DNA of 64,000 bases from contig CAKOXO010000006.1 in the NCBI GenBank assembly GCA_934130165.1, positions 1 through 64,000 on the forward strand, given 5' to 3'. Below the pieces are notes generated by a model, which had not been told where the DNA came from, ran no database searches, and saw nothing but the letters and a program-made list of their open reading frames with translations. Below, piece after piece: positions 57,525 to 64,000 of this stretch. Numbering within the stretch: position 1 is the first letter of the stretch; each line of letters opens with the position of its first letter. The position numbers and the translations under genes were made by a program. The DNA comes from an uncultured Bacilli bacterium. Lineage in GTDB: Bacteria > Bacillota_I > Bacilli_A > RF39 > UBA660.

Positions 57525-58748
57525 TTATTTTTGTAATTTTTCTAGGGCAGATAGTAAAGCAATTTTACCAGAATCATAAGTTAGCGCCCCCTGTTGATAA
57601 GCAATATAAGGACTTCTAATTGGTGCATCACAACTAATTTCTATACTTGAACCCTGTGTAAATGAACCTGATGCCATAATTACTTGATCATCATATCCAG
57701 GCATATCCCAAGGAATAGGTGTTGATAACGAATCAACTGGTGAACCCTTTTGAATTCCTTGAACATACTTAATTAATTTCTCTTTATCATTAAATATAAT
57801 ATTTTGTACTATATCAGCTCTTTCCTCATCAAATTTAGGTTCAACATCATAACCTAACTTTTCCATTACTTTTGCTGTTAACAAAGCTGTTTTTAAACTT
57901 GATGATACTACATTGGGAGCCAAGAATAGACCCTGTAAAATACTTTTATTTATTCCAAGAGTTGGTCCTACTTCCCTTCCTTCTCCAGGTAAGGTAAGTC
58001 TCTCCCCTACTAGTTCAACTAAATCATGACGTCCTGCAACATATGCTCCATTAGGAGCAATACCTCCACCTAAATTCTTAATTAAAGAACCAACTGCAAT
58101 ATCAGCTCCTACCTCTCCTATTTCAGTAGAACTTACAAATTCACAGTAACAATTATCTACCATTATAATTACATTTTTATCTATTTTCTTGATAAAGTTA
58201 ATTACACTATCTACCTTATCTATAGTAATACTCTTTCTAGTAGAATATCCCTTAGATCGTTGAATCTCAATTACCTTAATTTTTTCATTTTTTAAAATAT
58301 TTGCAATTTGTTCATAATCAAAATCATCATCAATCAAATCAATTTCTTTATAATTAATTCCAAAAGATTTTAAACTACTAGAATTTTCTTTAATACCTAT
58401 AACCTCATGCATAGTATCATATGGAGTTCCTGATATTGATAGTAATGTATCCCCTGGTCTAAGTAGTGCAAAAAAAGTAACAGTCAAAGCATGAGAACCT
58501 GATATAAATTGATTTCTAACTAAAGCATCTTCAAAACCTAATACTTTAGCAAAAATCTTTTCTATTTTATCTCGTCCCATATCATTATAACCGTAACCAG
58601 TTGTTGATGTGAAATCACTCTCACATACTCCCTCCTCATGAAATGCATCTAATACTTTTTTTGTTTTATTAAATGAAATAGCATCTATTTTTTTAAATTC
58701 TTTACTACATTCCATTTCACATTCATTAATTAATTTCATATAATCCAT
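57525..58748 (-). CDS. Methionine gamma-lyase/aluminium-resistance family PLP enzyme (YnbB-like)
   Basis: A 407-residue fold-type I pyridoxal-phosphate enzyme. The PLP lysine is in GADIAVGSLIKNLGGGIAPN; the phosphate-binding loop is FISGSHALTVTFFALLRPGD, and the aspartate is in IIMVDNCYCEFV. TGYGYNDMGRDKIEKIFAKV and VGPTLGINKSILQGLFLAPN are typical of the YnbB group. The start is ATG 58748, ten bases from GGAGGT; the upstream frame overlaps the SDR gene. The true substrate is not established for this family. Confidence 0.9.
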   Translation of the reverse strand: MDYMKLINECEMECSKEFKKIDAISFNKTKKVLDAFHEEGVCESDFTSTTGYGYNDMGRDKIEKIFAKVLGFEDALVRNQFISGSHALTVTFFALLRPGDTLLSISGTPYDTMHEVIGIKENSSSLKSFGINYKEIDLIDDDFDYEQIANILKNEKIKVIEIQRSKGYSTRKSITIDKVDSVINFIKKIDKNVIIMVDNCYCEFVSSTEIGEVGADIAVGSLIKNLGGGIAPNGAYVAGRHDLVELVGERLTLPGEGREVGPTLGINKSILQGLFLAPNVVSSSLKTALLTAKVMEKLGYDVEPKFDEERADIVQNIIFNDKEKLIKYVQGIQKGSPVDSLSTPIPWDMPGYDDQVIMASGSFTQGSSIEISCDAPIRSPYIAYQQGALTYDSGKIALLSALEKLQK

Positions 58749-58749
58749 T

Positions 58750-59490
58750 TTAATATGTACCTCCATCCGCTATAATAACTTGATTATTTATATAACTAGC
58801 ATCATCTGATAATAAGAAACAAACAATTTTAGCAATTTCTTCTTCTTCAGCAAATCTCTTTAAAAATATTTTTTCTTCTTCGCTTTTTATATATTCCAGA
58901 TCTAAATCTTTCATTTCATTTTCAGTTTTAACCCATCCAGGAGCTATAGCATTTACTCTAACATATGGAGCATATTCTAATGAGAGATTATGAGTTAGAG
59001 AATTAATAGCTGCTTTAGATGCATCATAATCAATTGTCATAGGATAATACTTATTAATTCCATTAGTAGATGAAATATTTACTATACTTCCCTTTTTATT
59101 TTCATACATCAAATCTCCTATTAACCTACTTAATAAAAATGTACCTACTACATTAACTTCTAGAGTTTTCATAAAATTTTTCTTTGTTTTATCCCCATAT
59201 AAACTATCTAGACATAAAGCAGCATTATTTATTAAATAATCAACATGAGAAAAATTTGTTTTTATTTTCTTTACCATATTATTAATTTCATCTTCACTTG
59301 ATAAATCACATTTAATAGTTAATACTTTAATATGATATTTTTCTTCAAGTTTTTTTCTTAGATTAATAGCTTTCTCATAACTAGTATTATAATTAATTAT
59401 AATATTACATCCCCTACTAGCTAGTACTTCACTTATAGTACTACCTAAACCACTAGCACCACCTGTAATTAATGCAACCATACCTTTCAT
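58750..59490 (-). CDS. Short-chain dehydrogenase/reductase (FabG-like)
   Basis: A 246-residue NAD(P)-dependent oxidoreductase. Cofactor motif ALITGGASGLGSTISEVL near residue 7, NNAALCLDS (NNAG-like), catalytic Ser in SIVNISSTNG, and YxxxK in DYDASKAAINSLTHNLSLEY. The C-terminal IAPGWVKTENEM and LSDDASYINNQVIIADGG are standard. It starts at ATG 59490 and nearly abuts the YnbB-like gene, so the two are co-transcribed. The substrate is unknown; 3-oxoacyl-ACP reductase is one option. Confidence 0.85.
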   Translation of the reverse strand: MKGMVALITGGASGLGSTISEVLASRGCNIIINYNTSYEKAINLRKKLEEKYHIKVLTIKCDLSSEDEINNMVKKIKTNFSHVDYLINNAALCLDSLYGDKTKKNFMKTLEVNVVGTFLLSRLIGDLMYENKKGSIVNISSTNGINKYYPMTIDYDASKAAINSLTHNLSLEYAPYVRVNAIAPGWVKTENEMKDLDLEYIKSEEEKIFLKRFAEEEEIAKIVCFLLSDDASYINNQVIIADGGTY

Positions 59491-59541
59491 AACCACACTT
59501 CCTTTTGTAGTAAATTATATATTATATAATTTGTTTTTTCA

Positions 59542-59564
59542 AGAAAAAAAGAGCCTAAGCTCTT
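59542..59564 (-). terminator. Terminator of the rpmG-efp operon
   Basis: The stem AAGAGC/GCTCTT with a four-base loop is followed by seven T on the minus strand, overlapping the efp stop. Confidence 0.85.
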
Positions 59565-60112
59565 GATGAATACTTACCATCTGCTGTTGTAACTAAAATC
59601 TTTTCACCTTGATCAATAAACATAGGAACTTTTACTACTAATCCAGTTTCAACTGTAGCATCTTTAAGTGCATTATTTGTAGTATTACCACGTACAGCTG
59701 GTTCAGTTTCTACAACAGTAAATTCAACTTTATCTGGTAAATCTATTCCTAATAATTCTCCTTCATAAAGGATAACATATACATTCATGTTTTCTATCAA
59801 ATAGTTTTTATTGTCTCCAACTTGATCAGAACTTAATTCTAATTGTTCATAATTATCCATATTCATGAAGAAATATGTATCTCCCGTATTATATAAATAT
59901 TGAACATTTTGCTTATTAATATTAGCTCTTTCAAATTTTACATTTGTATTAAATGTTTTTTCTACAATACCACCAGTTCTCATATTTCTTAATTTAGTTT
60001 TCATAAATGCAGAACCTTTTCCTGGTTTAACATGTAAAAATTCTACTACTTGATAAATTTGACCATCTATCATAATAGTCATACCATTTTTAATATCATT
60101 AACATTAATCAT
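59555..60112 (-). CDS. efp: Elongation factor P
   Basis: A 185-residue factor that relieves ribosome stalling at proline runs. Domain I (KOW-like) has the modifiable loop FLHVKPGKGSAFMKTKLRNM with Lys at its tip; domains II and III have NMDNYEQLELSSDQVGDNKN and VPMFIDQGEKILVTTADGKY. Normal length. Its ATG overlaps the stop of the preceding 54-residue gene (ATGA). Confidence 0.96.
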   Translation of the reverse strand: MINVNDIKNGMTIMIDGQIYQVVEFLHVKPGKGSAFMKTKLRNMRTGGIVEKTFNTNVKFERANINKQNVQYLYNTGDTYFFMNMDNYEQLELSSDQVGDNKNYLIENMNVYVILYEGELLGIDLPDKVEFTVVETEPAVRGNTTNNALKDATVETGLVVKVPMFIDQGEKILVTTADGKYSSRA

Positions 60113-60273
60113 TTTCTTCTTCCACCTTTACGTGTCATATTTACTTTAGTTTTAACTTTTGCTTTGTCCTTCTTCTGAATAACTCCACGTGTGGAATTAC
60201 TAGATTGGATGGCAAAAAACTTTTCCCAATCAATAGTAGAATGCAAATTATCTTTTTTATATGGTACTTTCAT
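60109..60273 (-). CDS. Small basic protein, 54 residues, between rpmG and efp
   Basis: The reading frame begins MKVPYKKDNLHSTIDWEKFF, then AIQSSNSTRGVI, and ends in a very basic tail (KVKTKVNMTRKGGRRK). TAGGAGAATGAT is a good ribosome site and the gene overlaps the efp start (ATGA), so translation is coupled. No family recognised. The composition and position between two translation genes suggest a ribosome-associated protein, which is inference. Confidence 0.65.
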   Translation of the reverse strand: MKVPYKKDNLHSTIDWEKFFAIQSSNSTRGVIQKKDKAKVKTKVNMTRKGGRRK

Positions 60274-60285
60274 ATCATTCTCCTA

Positions 60286-60450
60286 TTACTTCTTTTCTTT
60301 ATGTTCAGTATGCTTTCTGCATCTAGAGCAATATCTATTTAAATCTAGACGTTCAGTTGTATTTTTTACATTTCTTTCAACTCTATAATTTTCTTCTTTA
60401 CATTCACTACATACTAGTGTTTTTCTTTGTCTATTTCCTACTTTTGCCAT
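60286..60450 (-). CDS. rpmG: Ribosomal protein L33, zinc-binding form
   Basis: The frame starts MAKVGNRQRKTLVCSECKEE and continues NYRVERNVKNTTERLDLN, then RYCSRCRKHTEHKEKK: 54 residues. The pairs CSEC and CSRC show the zinc-binding form. GTAAGGAGGGATAGC precedes the ATG at 60450. It is the first gene of the rpmG-small basic protein-efp unit. Confidence 0.93.
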   Translation of the reverse strand: MAKVGNRQRKTLVCSECKEENYRVERNVKNTTERLDLNRYCSRCRKHTEHKEKK

Positions 60451-60492
60451 GCTATCCCTCCTTACGTCTATAGGTATTATATCAAAAAATAT

Positions 60493-60527
60493 GAAAAAAG
60501 CAAAAGATTTTTTACTCTTTTTGCCTT
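60493..60527 (-). terminator. Probable terminator of the surface protein gene
   Basis: The stem pairs GGCAAAAAGA with TCTTTTGCT (one bulge), followed by a T run on the minus strand. Confidence 0.6.
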
Positions 60528-60547
60528 TTTTATATTTTTATTACGTA

Positions 60548-61843
60548 TTATTTAGAAACTTCAACAACTGCTCTAACTGCTTTATCAGAATTTTTTATAC
60601 TATCATAATAAACATTTCCTGATGCTTTAACATACCAAGAGCTATTTAAATCTGATGAAAAAGCTGATGAAGTAAGATAACCAAGAGATACGTCATCATC
60701 AATAGTCCCACCATAGACTGTTGATTGTTTTAAATAATTACTAACCCAAATTGGGCAACTATTTTCTGTTGTTGTACATCTCAAAGCACTCAACTCTTGA
60801 ATTGTAATCATACGAGCACGAGCATTTCTTCTCTCCATTGTATAAGTATTTTTACTACATGAACTATAAGAATCACATCCGGTAAATTCGTTAGTATCAT
60901 TAAAATTAGTAGTTCCTAATGTATACTGTTGCTCATTAACATTAACCCAACCATTTGTAGAATCCTCTAACAATTGTAGTGCTGTTATTGGACCCTTATT
61001 ATTATTTCCAGTTTCTCCATAATCAGTCTCAACACCTTGTTGTTCTATATAATCCTCTTTTGAACACCACAACGTATTATGAGTTGTATTTTCTCTTTGT
61101 TGTAAAGTTAATTTATTTCCATCATCATGTAATACGTAAAAGAATTTTTCTTCTGTATCATTTACCTTATATTTAACAATAGTTCCAGCATTGCAACTAT
61201 CTTTATCTGTATTAGTTATACAATCTGATACTTGACAGGTTGCCTCTTCTCCAGTAATACATTTTGTAGCTTCATTTTTATCATCATAATTATATATATT
61301 TGAAATGTAATTATTATTAATTTTATTTAAACTACTTTTACCAGATGGAAAAGCAAGTGTAGCAGTAGATAAACCAACATCACTACCAAAAGTTACAACA
61401 GCATTAGCGCTATCGTTATTCTTAATTTGAACATAAATTGTTTTTGATTCTGAATCACTACCGTTTTTGCCTAAAACATAACCATCAGTATTCGGTGCAG
61501 CGTCACCACTTGCTAAATAACCTATATCAATATTAGAATTAGTTGTTGAATAATATAAATTTAATTTAGCATCAATTCCATTAACATTTAAAAGTTTTAA
61601 TGTAACTGTTGTAATGCTTCCAGGTGCTACTGTCACAGATTTATTCTTATCTAAGTCAATACTATCAATATATGAATATAGGTTTCCCGTAACTATATTT
61701 AAAACACCTTTACTCTCACTTGTTACTGTAAAGATTGCATATGAAATACATCCTCCAATTACAACAAGCATTCCAACTATTAGTATAACTAAATAGCTAG
61801 ATTTAATATTTATGGTTTTTTTTAATAAATATTTTAATTTCAT
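60548..61843 (-). CDS. Membrane-anchored surface protein
   Basis: 431 residues. A basic start and one membrane/signal helix (about 16-38) lead to SYAIFTVTSES, as in TasA/camelysin-like and other SipW-type secreted proteins. An Ig-like beta region (about 40-150) follows with DLDKNKSVTVAPGSITTVTL. A second domain (about 195-431) carries several Cys pairs and ends RAVVEVSK, a frequent ending of secreted proteins in gut Bacillota. The start is ATG 61843. No sorting motif or catalytic site; attachment is by the N-terminal helix. Confidence 0.65.
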   Translation of the reverse strand: MKLKYLLKKTINIKSSYLVILIVGMLVVIGGCISYAIFTVTSESKGVLNIVTGNLYSYIDSIDLDKNKSVTVAPGSITTVTLKLLNVNGIDAKLNLYYSTTNSNIDIGYLASGDAAPNTDGYVLGKNGSDSESKTIYVQIKNNDSANAVVTFGSDVGLSTATLAFPSGKSSLNKINNNYISNIYNYDDKNEATKCITGEEATCQVSDCITNTDKDSCNAGTIVKYKVNDTEEKFFYVLHDDGNKLTLQQRENTTHNTLWCSKEDYIEQQGVETDYGETGNNNKGPITALQLLEDSTNGWVNVNEQQYTLGTTNFNDTNEFTGCDSYSSCSKNTYTMERRNARARMITIQELSALRCTTTENSCPIWVSNYLKQSTVYGGTIDDDVSLGYLTSSAFSSDLNSSWYVKASGNVYYDSIKNSDKAVRAVVEVSK

Positions 61844-61907
61844 ATTTCTCACCACGCTCTATTCTAAATATAATATATCATAATTTAAACTACTTTGCAC
61901 TATTAAA

Positions 61908-63968
61908 TTATGGATTAAGTGTAAAGTATGCATCTGTTGCTCTTTTGGTTATTCTTTTAGTTACCATACTAGCATAAGTATTAGAAGTATCCGATCTAGA
62001 AGAATTTGGAGAAACTACAGCTATTGACATTCTAGGATTATTACTTGGAGCATAACCTACAAATGTAGATGTAATCGTTTCTTTATCAATTACTCCATCG
62101 TTATCGGTATCAATGAAACTTTGAGAAGTTCCTGTTTTACCACTTGGATCATAAGCAGTATCCATATAACCTCGACCATATCCAACAGAGGAATTTATAA
62201 CTGCATGAAAACCTTCATGGACTCTTGCCATATATTCTTCTTTAGTATCAACCTTATTTAACTCTTTAACCTTATAAGTGAAAATTGTCTTTCCTAAGGA
62301 ATCATCGTCAGTAGATTTATGAACCTCTTTTAATAAATGTGGAGTTAATCTAGAACCATTATTAGCCATTGTATTTATATATTGAGATAATTGAATAGTA
62401 GTATATGTTTCATATTGTCCTATAACAAAATCTAATAAATTACCTGCCCTAGTATCCTTTTTAGCACCATATCCTAAACTTTCAACTGGCAAATCAATTT
62501 CCGTTTTTACACCAAGTCCAAAAGAATGATACATCTTTCTATACTTATCAAAAGCACTCTGATCAAGTGGAAGTGTCATTCCCCTTCTATAAGTATTACC
62601 TGTTAATTTGATAGCAGTTTTCCATTGATATACATTACTAGACATTGCTAATGCTGTTATATCATCAATGTTTCCTAATGTACGGTAAGAACATTTTTTC
62701 TTTACACCCCTTATTTGAATACATTCATCAACCATACGTTCACCTATCTTTATAGCATTATTATTATATCCAACTAAGATAGATGCTCCTTTAACTACAG
62801 AACCAGGAGTTACAGGAGATGTTAAAATACTAGTTGTATTATCTATTATTTTTCCATCAACTATTTCTTTTGAAGCCATAGCTAAAATCTCACCAGTTGC
62901 AGGATCTTGTATTACTGCAGCTGAATGATCATAATATTCTGTATTAGCCTCACCCTTAGCTTTACTAACTTCATCTGCTAAAATATTTTCTAATTCTTGT
63001 TGAAGATTAATATCTATAGATAAAACTATATCATTACCACGTTTTCCTTCTTTAATTAATTTTAAATCGGTACTATTTATAACCTGATATACCTCTTTTG
63101 TTCCTCTTAAATAACTTTCATATTGTTTTTCTAAATAACTAATTCCAACTCGGTCATTTAAAGAATATCCTCTATGTAAATAGTATTCTTTCTCCTCAAC
63201 AGGAATCCCAGTTGATGCTGATGAAACCTTACCTAAAATAGATTTAAAAGTATCCCCATACGGATAAGTTCTTTCCCAATCAAGTCTAGTATTAAACCCA
63301 CTTAACTCTTTATTATTTTCAGAAATATATGCATACTCTTCATCAGTAACATCATTAGTTCTAATTGTCTTTTCATCATATGTATATCCTTTATTCATAA
63401 GATAATATAAATAAGCTGCCCTATTATCATCTTCACTCATACTATTTAATTCTTCTTCACTTACTCTTTTTATTTTTAACTCTTTTATATCACTAGAAGT
63501 AATTTTTCTCTGTTCTAATTTATTATATTCCTTTTTAGTAATCTTCTTAGAAGCTATATCAGGATGAAGTGCCACAAAAAATTCCCTTTTATTTCTATCA
63601 GATAATTTTGAAAAATCTAGTTGTAAATGTCTACTTACTTTATACGCTAAATCAATCTCTTCTTTTGTAGATATATTTTTACTTTTCTTATAATATATCG
63701 TTTTAACAGCAATATTATCAACTATAATATTATGATTTCTATCAAAAATTCTACCACGAGGTGCAGATGGGCCATCTACTGTGTCATAAGAAAGTTTTTT
63801 TAATTCTTCTTTATATTTATTATTATCTATAATCATTACTTGATAAAACTTTATAAATACAATTACAAATAAAATAATAGTAATAATCATTATAAATAGT
63901 AATCTATTCTTCTCTATTTTTTCTAATGTAGCATTTTTTTTCTTATTTAATGGTTGTTTTCTTTTCAT
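61908..63968 (-). CDS. Class B penicillin-binding protein (PBP2-like transpeptidase)
   Basis: A 686-residue peptidoglycan transpeptidase. A short cytoplasmic tail, one membrane helix (about 27-47), and the PBP dimerisation region starting DTVDGPSAPRGRIFDRNHNI. Transpeptidase motifs are SxxK in VTPGSVVKGASILVG (about residue 390), SxN in AMSSNVYQWK and KTGTS at about residue 611. Just after KTGTS comes DTDNDGVIDKE, a calcium-loop-like insertion. The gene lies upstream of the surface protein and is monocistronic. PBP2 for cell elongation and the spore-specific homologue SpoVD are both possible; I favour PBP2. Confidence 0.9.
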   Translation of the reverse strand: MKRKQPLNKKKNATLEKIEKNRLLFIMIITIILFVIVFIKFYQVMIIDNNKYKEELKKLSYDTVDGPSAPRGRIFDRNHNIIVDNIAVKTIYYKKSKNISTKEEIDLAYKVSRHLQLDFSKLSDRNKREFFVALHPDIASKKITKKEYNKLEQRKITSSDIKELKIKRVSEEELNSMSEDDNRAAYLYYLMNKGYTYDEKTIRTNDVTDEEYAYISENNKELSGFNTRLDWERTYPYGDTFKSILGKVSSASTGIPVEEKEYYLHRGYSLNDRVGISYLEKQYESYLRGTKEVYQVINSTDLKLIKEGKRGNDIVLSIDINLQQELENILADEVSKAKGEANTEYYDHSAAVIQDPATGEILAMASKEIVDGKIIDNTTSILTSPVTPGSVVKGASILVGYNNNAIKIGERMVDECIQIRGVKKKCSYRTLGNIDDITALAMSSNVYQWKTAIKLTGNTYRRGMTLPLDQSAFDKYRKMYHSFGLGVKTEIDLPVESLGYGAKKDTRAGNLLDFVIGQYETYTTIQLSQYINTMANNGSRLTPHLLKEVHKSTDDDSLGKTIFTYKVKELNKVDTKEEYMARVHEGFHAVINSSVGYGRGYMDTAYDPSGKTGTSQSFIDTDNDGVIDKETITSTFVGYAPSNNPRMSIAVVSPNSSRSDTSNTYASMVTKRITKRATDAYFTLNP

Positions 63969-64000
63969 AGAGACCCTTCTTTCTATTAATAGTTTATCAC

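Overview
This window is AT-rich DNA from an endospore-forming member of the Bacillota. Class Bacilli is the best fit. Spore genes are spread through it: spoIIGA-sigE, yqfC-yqfD, sspI, gerE, a GerM-like gene, spoIIIAH and a YqfQ/VrrA-like gene. It also has the Bacilli-type primosome protein DnaB, a class II alpha2-type glycyl-tRNA synthetase and the Bacillus-like gene order rpsU-yqeY-yqfC-yqfD-...-ybeY-dgkA-cdd-era-yqzL-recO-glyS. Nearly all genes are on the minus strand, so transcription runs toward lower coordinates. The only two plus-strand protein genes are small solo spore genes. I cannot name the genus; an uncultured gut Bacilli lineage would fit.

Layout, low to high coordinate. 1-8.6 kb: a type IV pilin-like gene cut by the window edge, sigE/spoIIGA, a metallo-hydrolase, a YitT transporter, and a heterodimeric ABC exporter with its TetR regulator and a clear promoter/operator. 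8.7-10.7 kb: gltX between tRNA-Gln(CTG) and tRNA-Glu(CTC). 10.7-20.2 kb: accessory genes, including two hypothetical genes with matching promoters, a YHYH/G5 secreted protein, and a four-gene operon holding a radical SAM/SPASM enzyme and a protein ending in 15 asparagines. 20.4-28.7 kb: tRNA-Arg, an HD protein, dnaB, prepilin peptidase and PilC, tcdA, a probable 6S RNA, sspI and a flavoprotein. 28.8-33.1 kb: a T-box(Phe)-HAD-pheS-pheT operon. 33.1-35.2 kb: a PcfJ-like/leucine-rich gene between a true frr and a duplicated frr tail. 35.1-41 kb: a translation cluster (frr, tsf, rpsB, rplT, rpmI, infC) under an L20-type leader. 41-50.7 kb: an UbiB-like kinase, the compact T-box-LOG-glyS operon, recO to yqfC, yqeY and rpsU. 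50.75-53.7 kb: a compact bacteriocin cassette. 53.8-64 kb: a divergent sigma-like protein, tRNA-Arg, spore genes, efp and rpmG, a surface protein and a class B penicillin-binding protein.

The best candidates for undescribed biology are: (1) the bacteriocin cassette, with a C39 peptidase-ABC exporter, an accessory protein, two double-glycine-leader peptides and an overlapping 55-residue membrane peptide that may give immunity; (2) the radical SAM/SPASM, Asn-tail, zinc-ribbon operon, which looks like a peptide- or protein-modification system; and (3) the PcfJ/LRR gene flanked by direct repeats made from the end of frr. Other notable points are matching Rho_N/SAP-like tails on ribosomal proteins S2 and L20, an ATC start codon for infC, and a very short glycine T-box.

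Six genes under 60 codons were found by reading the sequence directly: yqzL, rpmG, a basic protein coupled to efp, two bacteriocin precursors and the candidate immunity peptide. All functional calls rest on recognising motifs and families by eye; no database search was run.
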